Shown in pieces: positions 50,743-59,745 of a DNA stretch of 64,000 nt. This stretch comes from Nonomuraea montanisoli (GTDB lineage: Bacteria; Actinomycetota; Actinomycetes; Streptosporangiales; Streptosporangiaceae), in the NCBI RefSeq assembly GCF_013363975.1, contig NZ_JABWGN010000018.1, positions 1-64,000 on the forward strand, written 5' to 3'. How positions within the stretch are numbered: position 1 is the first letter of the stretch; every line of letters starts with the position of its first letter. The notes under the pieces were generated by a model. The model made no database searches. It was given only the letters and a program-made list of their open reading frames with translations, and had not been told where the DNA came from. A program made the translations under genes and the position numbers.

Positions 50743-50852
50743 GAGGCGGGCGACATCGACGTGAACTGCCGCGACAAGCACACCAGAGCCCACTGCGGCC
50801 ACGTCGAGCGGAACTATGAGTCGTCTCGCGATGACCGAGATAGATCCGTGTG
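50743..50852 (+). pseudogene. orphan fragment of the RHS Cys-repeat tip
   Basis: 110 bases align to 47808-47917 of the RHS tip with about eight differences counted by eye. It still reads IDVNCRDKHTRAHC and VERNYESS in frame, then meets TGA at 50851. Both ends of the match are abrupt. It has lost one of the paired Cys (C to S), consistent with no selection. A second RHS tip must once have stood here. Confidence 0.85.
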
Positions 50853-50955
50853 ACCCCAATAAGGTCGACACATCCCTGATTCGTCGCGAGGTAGGCGCAT
50901 CGGTCGCTGTGAGCCGACTGAGGGAAAGATCGACTTTGCCCTATGGTTGCGCTTT

Positions 50956-51381
50956 GTGAAGCGCCATCAATGGGGATGTCTAGCAGCTATCCTTCTGCCG
51001 CTCGCCATAGCATCCGGCCTGGTCATGGCACCTATCTGGCGCGACAACCCGCGCCTCGAAACCCTGTACCAGCGAGTGCTCGACTACCCGCTTCCCCCCA
51101 GGACGCGGGACTACTTTCCCATGGACCGGGACGTCACCTTCGGCAAGAACCTGGTCATGGGAAGCGGCCGCTACTGCGACTACCGGATCAGGCTCACGCT
51201 TCACACTGCGCTCACCCAGGAGGAGATTCAGACCTACTACAGCAAAGCCATCATCATGGGAGCCGAGACCAAGGCCATGATCTCCTTGTATTTCGAGGAT
51301 TCGGACGACGCAGGAGGACGCCGGGGCGCCGTGGAGGCCTACGACTCCCATGGCTGGAACTGGAACTGGCGCTGTATGTAA
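50956..51381 (+). CDS. secreted or membrane-anchored unknown, candidate RHS immunity protein
   Basis: A 141-aa protein (start GTG 50956; TTG 50947 possible). An N-terminal hydrophobic segment (CLAAILLPLAIASGLVMAP) acts as signal or anchor. The outer part has GRYCDYRIRLTL and a final WNWNWRCM, with two cysteines. No known domain. It follows the orphan RHS fragment by about 100 bases, where an immunity gene of that lost toxin would be expected. Role is inference only. Confidence 0.55.
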   Translation: MKRHQWGCLAAILLPLAIASGLVMAPIWRDNPRLETLYQRVLDYPLPPRTRDYFPMDRDVTFGKNLVMGSGRYCDYRIRLTLHTALTQEEIQTYYSKAIIMGAETKAMISLYFEDSDDAGGRRGAVEAYDSHGWNWNWRCM

Positions 51382-51404
51382 AACGAGCACGTGGCGCACC
51401 AACG

Positions 51405-51578
51405 GCCGCCAGAGGCATCCCGAACGGCCCCGAAGACGGCCAGTAGCGGCGCGTTCTTCGCCATGCCGAGCTGCTTGACCTCCTGAACGGTCGGCATAAG
51501 CCTGGTGACCTGCTCCACGATGTGATCGAAACGCACCCCCTGCACGACTGAAAGTGCTGCCGAATCAGTCGGGGGCAA
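51405..51578 (-). pseudogene. GntR/UTRA regulator remnant
   Basis: A short frame reading VVQGVRFDHIVEQVTRLMPT with VQEVKQLGM and APLLAVFGAVRD. This follows the C-terminal UTRA pattern (ARMPT-x-E-E-A-x-x-L-x-L...PVL). DNA-binding part and most of the ligand domain are absent, so it is a fragment. Low confidence because the match is short. Confidence 0.4.
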
Positions 51579-51682
51579 TCATGCTGTGTGCGATTGTTGG
51601 GATGCGACTGCGTGAAGGACCGTAGCCCCTGTGCAAGGTGGACGCCGATTAGTGCTTCTGGCTCATGCGTCAGTATTCCGGT

Positions 51683-51949
51683 TCATGGGCTCTGTCTAGA
51701 TGGTTCTCCCGGGTGTGAGACGACCATGAAGACTCCCGTGAAGGGTGGGTCAGGTGCAACGAGCCGCCATATTACTCCGGTGAAGTCGCGGAACCACTTC
51801 TCATCGAAGTTCTCCACGTTCCAGTACCGTGACTCCACGGGCACCTCTTCGAAGTCTCCGTCCTTTATCGCGGCGCTCAGCCACTCTTTGAAGCGAGAGA
51901 ATTCTCCTGGGCTGTCAAATCCATGGATCTCGTCGTAGTGCTCGGTCAT
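51683..51949 (-). CDS. candidate immunity protein for the adjacent toxin
   Basis: An 88-aa acidic protein starting MTEHYDEIHGFDSPGEFSRF with SRYWNVENFDEKWFRDFTG in the middle. ATG 51949 is one base past the toxin's stop, so the two are co-transcribed and coupled. Size, charge and place are typical of immunity genes of polymorphic toxins. No family match from memory. GC content here is lower than the core genome. Confidence 0.7.
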   Translation of the reverse strand: MTEHYDEIHGFDSPGEFSRFKEWLSAAIKDGDFEEVPVESRYWNVENFDEKWFRDFTGVIWRLVAPDPPFTGVFMVVSHPGEPSRQSP

Positions 51950-51950
51950 C

Positions 51951-53456
51951 TCACCTCGCCGGGAACTCGCCACGATCGGTGATCCAGTCCGGATCAACGT
52001 GCTGCGTTATCACTACCTGGCTGCCCCCTCCAGTCAGCCCGCCCTGCTCGGCTGCCACGCCTTCATAAAAGGTGACTCCAGGGGGCACGCGGATCTCCAC
52101 CCATTTGGTTGCCGTATTTCCCCACTTGGCGAACAAGGCGCTGTCGAGAATTGCTTGGACTGGGCCAGTAGGTTTCACCCTCGTCCAGTATGCTCCGAGT
52201 TCGCCAGCGGTGCCACCGTAGACTCGGTAGAGCGTGGTCGGACTGGTTGTCGTGACTGTCGAATAGGTGTTGCTCCTGAATGTGGCAATGGCGTCTCGGT
52301 CGGCAAGAGGGCCAGGGTTCAGGGGGCCGTGTCGGATTTCTGAGGGGCCTGTTGTGCCAGGGTCGCCGGCCGCTCCTCGGCTCGCGGTCCCGGGCGTAAG
52401 ACCATCAGCCAGGTTTTCCGCGGCTTTGGCAGCAGCGCCGGCGTCTTCGGCAGCCTTGACCACGCCGGTGCCCATTCTGGCGGCTGCGGTAGAGGCTGTG
52501 CCGGCACCTGCAGTGGCGGCTGCGAGCGTTATGTCGGGGACCAGCCTGCCGAACCAACGGGCGGGGTTCTGGGTGAGGGTCTTCCAGTCGGAGGCCTGTT
52601 TGAGGAACTCGAGGGGGTGCTGTGCGGCGAAGGTGCCGGCCTTGCTCGCCCCCTCCAGCCTGTTCAGGTAGCCGTCCCAGTCGGTGACCATCCCGCCGAG
52701 AGACGCCTGCCAGCCCTGCTTGATCAGGCTGACGCCGCCTTCGGCGGCGCCCTGCCACATCGGCTTGGCCAATCGGTCGACGTAGGTGTGGGCGAGCTTT
52801 CCTACTTGTGGCAGTCCGGCGAGGTTGGCGGCGGACTGTACGGTGTCGGCCCAGCGGTCGCCTGCCCAGTCCACGGCCTCGGTGAGTGCGTTGGTGACGC
52901 TGGCGAAGGCGTCCTCGTCTGCGGGTGGGGCTGGAGAGGGGGTCGGTGGGGTCTTGAGGAGTTCGGTGCGGCGTCGTCGCAGGTCGGTTCGCTGGTCGAC
53001 CAGCCATGTTCCGGCTTGGGCGATGTGCTGACCGGGGCGGGAGTCCAGTCCGAGCCTTGATAGAACTCCAGACAGGTCGCGGCCCGTCTCCTGCCAGATG
53101 CTTCCGGTATGGCCCAGTTCGTCGTGCAGAGCCTGTATGAGTGCGGGATCGCCGCCCACGTATCCGCCGCGGGGTGGGGAGAGGGGAGCGGGAGTCGGAC
53201 GAGGGTACGGTGCGGCGAAGCTGGGCGGCTCGCCCCCGGCCCTGGCGACGCGTTCTGTCTCGTGGAAGGCGTCCATGAACGCGCGTTGTACCGTGTGGTG
53301 GCGTTCAAGCATCCCGTCGTGCAGCCGTTCGGCGCCCGGTCCGATCAGGGCCCCGTCACCGAACAGCCGGAAGGCCTTGTCGAGCGCATTTCCCTGCTCC
53401 TCGGCCAGCCGTGCAATAGTTCGTAGCGCCGTTCGTGCCTCTTCCGATGTGACCAC
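51951..53456 (-). CDS. polymorphic toxin, WXG-like N-terminus and ART-like C-terminal tip
   Basis: A 501-aa protein. The N-terminal 110 residues are helical (type VII/ESX substrate-like), with a Pro-rich linker. The middle (about 120-330) contains pore-domain-like Ala/Gly segments. The last about 115 residues have LYRVYGGTAGELGAYWT, WVEIRVPPGVTFYEGVAAEQ and GGGSQVVI. R...YWT...GGGSQ follows the order of the R-S-E motifs of ADP-ribosyltransferases with Q in place of E. I therefore infer an NAD-dependent toxin; other folds are possible. GTG 53456 follows GCGAGGG. Immunity gene follows directly. Confidence 0.72.
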   Translation of the reverse strand: MVTSEEARTALRTIARLAEEQGNALDKAFRLFGDGALIGPGAERLHDGMLERHHTVQRAFMDAFHETERVARAGGEPPSFAAPYPRPTPAPLSPPRGGYVGGDPALIQALHDELGHTGSIWQETGRDLSGVLSRLGLDSRPGQHIAQAGTWLVDQRTDLRRRRTELLKTPPTPSPAPPADEDAFASVTNALTEAVDWAGDRWADTVQSAANLAGLPQVGKLAHTYVDRLAKPMWQGAAEGGVSLIKQGWQASLGGMVTDWDGYLNRLEGASKAGTFAAQHPLEFLKQASDWKTLTQNPARWFGRLVPDITLAAATAGAGTASTAAARMGTGVVKAAEDAGAAAKAAENLADGLTPGTASRGAAGDPGTTGPSEIRHGPLNPGPLADRDAIATFRSNTYSTVTTTSPTTLYRVYGGTAGELGAYWTRVKPTGPVQAILDSALFAKWGNTATKWVEIRVPPGVTFYEGVAAEQGGLTGGGSQVVITQHVDPDWITDRGEFPAR

Positions 53457-53746
53457 CGGCGTCCCTCGCCTGCTCGGGGGTACGGCTCACGCGCCCACCA
53501 GCGTAAGAAGAGCGACGTGATCGCGAACGGTGACATTCCTGATGTGTATGGGCAGATCTGGTGAACGGGGCAAATTACCGTCGCTCGGGCAATGGGTGGC
53601 TCTCCTGTGGTTGCCGGATGGCTGGCTCGCGAGCAACGTGGCTGACCTCCTATTAGGCAAGCGACGCCATACGAAGGCCTGCGCCACGCACCCATATCGA
53701 CAGGATGGACTGCCGCCGACGAAGCGTGATGTGTCACCATCTCCAG

Positions 53747-54196
53747 ATGGCGAACCATCGTGATTCGGTTCAGCGGGTCGGGGCCTATGCGATATGCATC
53801 AACGAAGAAGCCGCCATACTTCTGTCCCGGTTCGCAGAGCCGGACTGTCGCTGGGGCCCACCGGGTGGCGGCGTGGAGCACGGCGAACATCCTGCTGACG
53901 GGGTTGTCCGCGAAGTGCATGAGGAGACTGGATACCGGGTGAAAGTCGTCCGGTTGCTCGGAGTTCACTCCAACGTATGGCACAGCCCGGATGCCGAGGT
54001 TCACGCGACGAATCTGTTGTACGAAGTGGCCGTGGTCGGAGGATGCCTCCAGAACGAAACCGGTGGCAGCTCCGACCAGGCGGCGTGGGTCTCGTTGGCA
54101 GAGCTGCCGGAGCGACGCCATACGGAACTTCTCGATGTTGGCCTTGACCTGTTCCGGTGTTCCCCTCCAGAGGGCCGCATCGATGTCACCGCGTAA
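53747..54196 (+). CDS. NUDIX hydrolase
   Basis: A 149-aa protein with a complete NUDIX box, G-x5-E-x7-R-E-x-x-E-E-x-G-Y, at about residues 46-68 (GGGVEHGEHPADGVVREVHE followed by ETGY). Upstream WGPP is typical. It hydrolyses a nucleoside diphosphate linked to another group. ATG 53747 is used since AGATGG and the family start agree; the open frame to 53705 is not needed. It is transcribed alone, divergent from the toxin gene. Base composition is lower GC, in keeping with an accessory gene. Confidence 0.9.
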   Translation: MANHRDSVQRVGAYAICINEEAAILLSRFAEPDCRWGPPGGGVEHGEHPADGVVREVHEETGYRVKVVRLLGVHSNVWHSPDAEVHATNLLYEVAVVGGCLQNETGGSSDQAAWVSLAELPERRHTELLDVGLDLFRCSPPEGRIDVTA

Positions 54197-54474
54197 CGGC
54201 GTCTCGAGCGTCCATGGTCAGCTACCTGGACCAGCCGGGTTGCAGTTCGGGTTGCAATGTGTGCGCCGACGAGCAGACTAAGGGCTGGAGGTGAGGGTCG
54301 TTCTCCAGCGGGGAGTTCCACCTTCACCTTCAACCTTTGACTTGCTTCCCTGCTGGGCGGAACGACGGCGACGGGACGATCAGGCAGGGAACGCGTGAGG
54401 AAACGCAAGGCTTTCCCGACCGATGATGGAAATGGCATGCTCTCCTCATGACTACGTCGAGGAGGAAGTGAACC

Positions 54475-54684
54475 GTGCTTCATACAACGCCACCGACGGA
54501 GCGGGAAAAGCTTGACACCCTTCGTACCTGGGGCAGCGTGCTCATCGCTGTCGGCCTCACGCTCTGTGTTGGTGCAGTTTTCTGGGCAGGCGGAAAGCCC
54601 TCTTGGCAAGTTCTCGGCATCTTCACGCTCGTGGCCATGGTTGGCTTGGGCTTGCGCATCGAAGGAGCCATACGGCAACGCTGA
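54475..54684 (+). CDS. 69-aa membrane protein, unknown
   Basis: Two membrane helices (TWGSVLIAVGLTLCVGAVFWA and VLGIFTLVAMVGLGLRI) with a short Gly/Lys/Pro loop. GGAGG lies eight bases before GTG 54475, a good ribosome site. No family is recognised and no neighbour suggests a role. Confidence 0.65.
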   Translation: MLHTTPPTEREKLDTLRTWGSVLIAVGLTLCVGAVFWAGGKPSWQVLGIFTLVAMVGLGLRIEGAIRQR

Positions 54685-55252
54685 CGCCAAGCAGCAGGAT
54701 CCCGCTCGTTGCTTTCCTCGATGCAGTTCCAGGGGTCTCTTCAGGACGGATCACAACGGTCCCGATCGGATGGGAATCGAGGGGCAACAGCGAGGAGTCA
54801 CGGAACACGTGATCAGCCCGCCAGGCCAGGGCCGAACGCCACCGACCGTCGGCATCGACGCCACCGGCATCGAGGCCCTGTCTGTCGCCGGGGTTCCGGC
54901 CTGCCCGGTGCCGTTCATGTGCGGCATGGCCGTCATCTGGTCGAAGTCCGCCGGCGCGAGCGGCAGCCACGGCATGGGCACCGGCCGTTCCGGCTGCACG
55001 AGTCATCCGTTGGTCGAGGCTTCGAAGTCCTTGACCGGCTCGACCTCCTCGACGATGTGGCACCCGTGCGGGAAGGTCATCTCGAACTCACAGGGATAGG
55101 CCCCTGCAGCGCCATCGTCCACCACCTCTTTCGCCTTATCCTTGAGGCAATTGCGCCCACTCGCTTTGCGAACTGTTCAAGGGTTACGCAGAAGGCGATC
55201 ACCAGGGCTGTCTGGGGGGTAATGGGGGTGGGGGTGTGATTCCTTTTGGCCT
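54685..55252. other. gene-poor stretch
   Basis: Six frames give only short, compositional ORFs. One plus-frame piece near 54990-55090 (GRGFEVLDRLDLLDDVAPVR) looks protein-like but has no start, RBS or recognised family; it may be a decayed gene. Confidence 0.4.
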
Positions 55253-55954
55253 TCAGAAATGGCCGAGAATCTTGACTATGCGGTCGGGCTCCCCTATGCC
55301 TTCGACCTGAATCCAGCCTCCGCCTCGAACATGACCGGCTGCGATCAAGCGGTCCTTCTGGCCTCGGGGAGCCAACAATGAGCGGTACGACTGGAACAAC
55401 CCCTCGCCCGTGTCGGGGAAAAGGTACCGGTAGGCATAGACCGCGCCCCATCGCGTCCACTCATGACGGACCACAGGACGATTCATTGCCGACAGGAACC
55501 AGTGGGCGGCCTGGTTCGCGAGTCCGCTCGGGGTGCCAGACACGCTCATCGCGAAGCTTGTCGGCGGCTCGGGGAGACAGTACTCCTGGTTGAGGAGTCT
55601 GTCCGCACGCAGCCGGCCATCCTTGACGTGGACGCCCACGGTGAAGAGGAGGAGATTCTTTCGTGGTGGAGTGACGTCCAGTATGGCGATGAGCGGTTCT
55701 CCGGCCTCTGGGGGAATGAGGCAAGTGTCTTGCGGCGTGACAGGCCAGTTTGTAGCGTTTGCTCGCAGCACCTCGATGAAGGCTTCATCGTCAGCGTTGA
55801 GGAGCTCATCACTCTCGAACCATCCCGTCTTGTTCACACAGGAAAGACTAGGAACTACATCGGCTTCCCAACCAGGGCTGCCTTCGTCCCTCGTGCCACC
55901 GGTGTGCGGTTCCCGCGCGGACACGCCACCCAGAACACGCCCAGCCTTGATCAA
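55253..55954 (-). CDS. hypothetical protein
   Basis: Up to 233 aa. The central part is mixed alpha/beta with LIAILDVTPPRKNLLLFTVG and WGAVYAYRYLFPDTGEGLFQ. The first about 40 residues are poor in order, and GTG 55837 may be the real start (about 194 aa). I do not recognise a family. It may be an accessory gene: GC is lower than in the core genome. Downstream is the gene-poor stretch. Confidence 0.5.
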   Translation of the reverse strand: MIKAGRVLGGVSAREPHTGGTRDEGSPGWEADVVPSLSCVNKTGWFESDELLNADDEAFIEVLRANATNWPVTPQDTCLIPPEAGEPLIAILDVTPPRKNLLLFTVGVHVKDGRLRADRLLNQEYCLPEPPTSFAMSVSGTPSGLANQAAHWFLSAMNRPVVRHEWTRWGAVYAYRYLFPDTGEGLFQSYRSLLAPRGQKDRLIAAGHVRGGGWIQVEGIGEPDRIVKILGHF

Positions 55955-56019
55955 GTCTCAGATCCGCACCAGAACAGGCGGGGGAGTACAGTTCGGGGAC
56001 TGCTGAGAAGGTCGCTGGA

Positions 56020-57027
56020 TCACCCGCGCCCTGATCCTGGCCGAGTACGGCTGCGGAGCATTCCGCCACCTCCGGCGGAAACCTGGAGTTCCGGGATGAC
56101 CGCCCGCGTGGAGGAATCATGGGAATCCTGTAGGAGGTCTGCGAGCGTCGCGTGGACGGCCTCGGCGGCGGGAGGCAGCCATCGTGATCGGTGGCGGGCG
56201 AGCCACAGGCGTTGCGGAGCGATGGGCGGAGGTTGGAGTGCGGCGAGCCGGCCTTCGGCGAGTTCGCCGGCGACCGTGACAGCCGGGAGCAGGGCCAGGC
56301 CGAGCCCGGCTTCGACGCATCGCTTCACGGTCTCGATGCTGCCGAAGCGGGATGGGATGGTCTGTGGGGCGACGTCGGCGATCAGGCCGGCGAGCTCGTC
56401 GCTGTAACTGCATCCCTCCTCCAGCAACAGCACGCCGGCCGCCGCCAGCTCGGCTGGAGCGAGGGGACGGTTCCGGGGCAGGTCGGTGACGGCGGCGCCG
56501 ACGAGGACGAGCTCCTGTACTGCGAGGCCGGTGACGTGGGCGTCGGGCGGATCGGCTGAGGGTTCGAGGACGAGGGCGAGGTCGGTGCTGTGGTCCGCGA
56601 GCGCGGCCAGCGCCGCCCGGGTGGTGGCAGGGGACAGCGAGAGCTGCACGTCAGGAAAGCGGGTTCTCAGCTCGGGAAGGAGAGGGGCCAGCTGGTAGGC
56701 GCACACGGAATCCGGTGCGCACAGGCGTACGGGGCCGGCGAGGCGGCCGGCTTCGGCGGTGAGCTCGGCCAGCATGCGTTCCTCGAGGTCGAGGAGCTGC
56801 CGGGCGCGTTCGGCGAGCAGCGATCCGGCGAGAGTCGGGACGACTCCGCCGGAACGCCGCTCCAACAGCCGCGCGCCGGTCAGCCGTTCGAGCGCCTGCA
56901 CATGGGCGGTGATCGTCGACTGGACGAACCCTTGCTCCGCCGCCGCTGAGGTCATTCCTCCCGTGCGGACGACGGCGAGGAAGCTGCGGAGGAGGCGAGT
57001 GTCCATCGAGAATCGCGATCCGTTCAT
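56020..57027 (-). CDS. LysR-family transcriptional regulator
   Basis: A 335-aa (328-aa from ATG 57006) LysR protein. The winged HTH (about 8-70) reads LLRSFLAVVRTGGMTSAAAE, then QGFVQSTITAHVQALERLTG. The periplasmic-binding-type sensor domain follows (GPVRLCAPDSVCAYQLAPLL onward). It is divergent from the PhzF gene with 50 bases between the starts, the standard LysR control layout. The C-terminal 30 residues are Gly/Arg-rich and may come from read-through into low-quality sequence. Confidence 0.9.
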   Translation of the reverse strand: MNGSRFSMDTRLLRSFLAVVRTGGMTSAAAEQGFVQSTITAHVQALERLTGARLLERRSGGVVPTLAGSLLAERARQLLDLEERMLAELTAEAGRLAGPVRLCAPDSVCAYQLAPLLPELRTRFPDVQLSLSPATTRAALAALADHSTDLALVLEPSADPPDAHVTGLAVQELVLVGAAVTDLPRNRPLAPAELAAAGVLLLEEGCSYSDELAGLIADVAPQTIPSRFGSIETVKRCVEAGLGLALLPAVTVAGELAEGRLAALQPPPIAPQRLWLARHRSRWLPPAAEAVHATLADLLQDSHDSSTRAVIPELQVSAGGGGMLRSRTRPGSGRG

Positions 57028-57077
57028 CGAAAGGCATCGTTGGACCCGATTCTAGTGTTGCGGGCAGACTGGGCGAC

Positions 57078-58070
57078 ATGACGAACGACCCTCGCCACCT
57101 TGCTTCCGGCACCGCCCAGCTGAACTCCAGCGAACGATCTCGCGTTCTGCGTTACACCGCCTTCGACGTGAACGGCGAGGGCGGCAACCCGGCCGGGGTG
57201 GTGCTCGACGCGCGCCACCTCGACGATGCGCGGATGCAGGAGATCGCCGCCGAGGTCGGCTTCTCCGAGACGGCGTTCCTCTTCGAGGATGAGTTCGAGG
57301 ATGAGTTCGAGGGGGAGTTCGTAGGGGAGGCCGCCGGGGTGCGGCGCTTCACGGTCCGCTATTTCAGCCCGCTGAACGAGGTCGCCTTCTGCGGGCACGC
57401 GACGATCGCGACCGCGGTCGCGCTGGCCGAGCGGGACGGGGTGGGCGACCTGCTCCTCACCACGTCCGCCGGTGAGGTGGCCGTCGAGACCCGGCACGAG
57501 GACGGCCGGGTCGTCGCCACCCTGACCAGCGTGGCGCCGGTGGTGGGCCCGGTGGACGATGACGACCTCGCCCGCGCTCTGCGGGCCCTGCGGTGGGACG
57601 CGGCCGAGCTGGACCCGGCGCTGCCGCCACGCGTCGCGAACGCCGGCAACGACCATCTCGTCCTCGCCGCAGCCTCCCAGGAGAGGCTCGCGGACCTGGA
57701 CTACGACCAGGAGGCGCTCGGCGAGCTCATGGCGCGGCGTGGCTGGACGACCGTCCATCTGGTGTGGCGTGAGACGCCCACCCTGTTCCACGCGCGCGAC
57801 CCGTTCCCGCCGGGCGGGATCTACGAGGATCCCGCCACGGGTGCGGCGGCCGCCGCCTTCGGCGCGTACCTGCGCGAGCTCGGTCTGGTCGATCCGCCGG
57901 TACGGGTCACGATCCGCCAGGGAGAGGACATGGGACGCGCCAGCCGTTTGCTGGTCGACCTTCTGCCAGGAGCGACGACCGGCGTCAAGGTGAGCGGCAC
58001 GGCGGCCCTCATCGGGGATGGCGGCACCCGTCCGGCCTCGGAGGCGGGGGCCGTCCTGCCGACCGATTGA
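57078..58070 (+). CDS. PhzF-family isomerase
   Basis: A 330-aa protein with two PhzF half-barrels. It has the opening FDVNGEGGNPAGVVLDA, the catalytic Glu in EVGFSETAFLF, the sequence YFSPLNEVAFCGHATIATAV, and GGIYEDPATGAAAAAFGAYL in the second half. The family does isomerisations like those in phenazine synthesis, but most members act on unknown metabolites and no other phz gene is present. An acidic insert of 12-bp repeats (DEFE) lies after residue 70. Controlled by the divergent LysR gene. Confidence 0.93.
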   Translation: MTNDPRHLASGTAQLNSSERSRVLRYTAFDVNGEGGNPAGVVLDARHLDDARMQEIAAEVGFSETAFLFEDEFEDEFEGEFVGEAAGVRRFTVRYFSPLNEVAFCGHATIATAVALAERDGVGDLLLTTSAGEVAVETRHEDGRVVATLTSVAPVVGPVDDDDLARALRALRWDAAELDPALPPRVANAGNDHLVLAAASQERLADLDYDQEALGELMARRGWTTVHLVWRETPTLFHARDPFPPGGIYEDPATGAAAAAFGAYLRELGLVDPPVRVTIRQGEDMGRASRLLVDLLPGATTGVKVSGTAALIGDGGTRPASEAGAVLPTD

Positions 58071-58644
58071 GTGCCCGGTGCCCAAGAATTTCGGTTGCGC
58101 CGAAGCGCCATCACTTCTATGGGCAACTGGTTTGTTGGACGAGGTGCCCGGGAAAATCGGGCTGGATGGGGAATTCCGGCCGCTGTAGCCTTCACGCCAT
58201 GACCACTGTCGAGATCTCGGGAACCTTTCTCCTTCCCAGGCGCCCGCTAAGGCTCGCACCGCAATAGCCATGCTGTTCATTTTCTGGTTCGGTGCGATCC
58301 TGCTGGGGAAACTCGTGCTCTGGACGAGCTGATGACGTGGTCACGCCATCAGGGCAGGGCGGGGGAGTCACTCCTATGAGTCGCCGCAGAGCCGAGCTCT
58401 TCGTCACGCGGCAGCCTTGTCGTCAGCAGGGCCGCTTGACGGTCAGGCGCGTGTGACGCTGAACTTCCACCCGTACGACGGCGTCTACCATTCCCGGTTC
58501 GATATCGGCACCAGCAATGGCGTGCGGTGCGTACGACCGTTCTCCTGCTCGGGAGCGCCCCCTCTACGACGCATTGAATTGTCGGCGCAGGCCCGTCGGC
58601 GCCGCCCCGCGGTTCGGATCCGCCCATTTCAGTGATCCGTGTTC
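58071..58644. other. gene-poor stretch between convergent genes
   Basis: 574 bases without a supported gene. Very short frames with ATG exist (58199-58267, 22 aa; 58270-58332, 20 aa with one hydrophobic stretch), but ribosome sites and conservation cannot be judged. Nothing else is seen. Confidence 0.4.
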
Positions 58645-59595
58645 TCAGATCGGCCGGTGTTCTGGACGTTCCACGAGGTGGCGGGTCAGGTCGAGCAGGT
58701 GCTGCAGGCGCAGGGTTCGGCCGCCGCTCCCAGGCAGCGGAACATGCAAGGGCTCGGTCCAGGCGGTGGGAATCGCCGCAGGTCCGTACACGGCTCCGGC
58801 GAGGCCGCCGGTGACAGCGGCGACGGTGTCGGTGTCGCCACCCAGGTCGATCGCGGCGCGGATGGCGTCCTCGTAGCTGCGGGTGGTGCGCAGTGCCCAC
58901 ACGGCTGAGCCGAGGCAGGGCCAGACGGCGCCGTTGACCTCGGTGGCCTGGTCGGGATGCCAGCCGGGGGCGAGGACGGTGGCGTAGCGGTCGCGATGGC
59001 CGGGGTGCACAGCGGTGAGGGTCTGGGAGAGCTCGTCCAAGGGGCTCTCACCGTCAAGCGCGACGCGGATCAGGTCGTGAAAGATCGCGGAGCCTTCCCA
59101 GGCCGCCGGGTCGCCGTGGGTGAGGGCGGCGAGGCGCCGAGCCGCGGTCATGGTGGCCTGGCGCCCGTCGCGGGCGAAGTACACCGCTGAGGGAGTGGCG
59201 CGCATCAGGGCGCCGTTGCCCGCGGCGCGGTTGCTGCTCCGGTAATGGGCGGCGGCGGCCTGATCCCAGGGCAGGCCACGGGTCAGGACGTCTCGGGTCT
59301 GCAGTCCGATGTCCTTGGGCTGGTCGGCCGCCCACCGCTGGAAGCGAGCGAAGATGTCCGGTAAGTCCAAACCGCCGCGCTCCAGCAGCGACTCGGCCAC
59401 ATGAACGGCCATCTGCGTGTCGTCGGTGGCCTCCCCGGCGTCCCAGCCGCCGCCACCGCTCATCTCGCCGCCGACGCCCGGTACCGGATGGCGGGCGGAG
59501 AACGCGCCCGCCGGGCCGAACTCGAACGGAGCGCCCAGCGCGTCACCCACGGCCGAGCCGACGACAGCGCCAACGGCGCGTTGCACACGATTCAC
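58645..59595 (-). CDS. ADP-ribosylglycohydrolase family protein
   Basis: A 316-aa DraG/ARH-type protein. The metal-binding motifs are GSAVGDALGAPFEF, EATDDTQMAV and DLGGDTDTVAAVTGGLAGAVYG, all in the expected order. It removes ADP-ribose from Arg, nucleic acid or free substrates with two Mg/Mn ions. It is transcribed alone. Since an ART-like toxin lies 5 kb away, a protective role is possible, but I have no link beyond distance. Confidence 0.93.
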   Translation of the reverse strand: MNRVQRAVGAVVGSAVGDALGAPFEFGPAGAFSARHPVPGVGGEMSGGGGWDAGEATDDTQMAVHVAESLLERGGLDLPDIFARFQRWAADQPKDIGLQTRDVLTRGLPWDQAAAAHYRSSNRAAGNGALMRATPSAVYFARDGRQATMTAARRLAALTHGDPAAWEGSAIFHDLIRVALDGESPLDELSQTLTAVHPGHRDRYATVLAPGWHPDQATEVNGAVWPCLGSAVWALRTTRSYEDAIRAAIDLGGDTDTVAAVTGGLAGAVYGPAAIPTAWTEPLHVPLPGSGGRTLRLQHLLDLTRHLVERPEHRPI

Positions 59596-59745
59596 ATCAA
59601 CAGGCTAATCGACCTTGGAACGTTGGCCATCGAGCATCTCGCGCGAGGTGGTCGGGCTGTTCGAAGGAACAACGTGAAGGACGCACCGCGTCGTGGAACA
59701 GCGAAGGATGCGGAAGTCGCGAATCGTGGTGGGAGAACTCTTGAT

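Larger units (their letters stand above)
50302..50955. other. non-coding junction with att copy 3, repeat block and RHS fragment
   Basis: Contains arm-type TACAGCA repeats (50341, 50451, 50463), att copy 3 (50556-50598), a hairpin (GCACCC...GGGTGC, about 50612-50642), the second GCTTCGC block (50645-50738) and the RHS fragment (50743-50852). Nothing else is recognised. Confidence 0.7.

Noticed and set aside
54512..55099. 195-aa plus frame downstream of the 69-aa protein
   Set aside because: Starts inside another gene, lacks a ribosome site, no recognisable family.
58349..58900. 183-aa minus frame overlapping the end of the ARH gene
   Set aside because: Arg/Pro-rich shadow composition and overlap with the true ARH frame.
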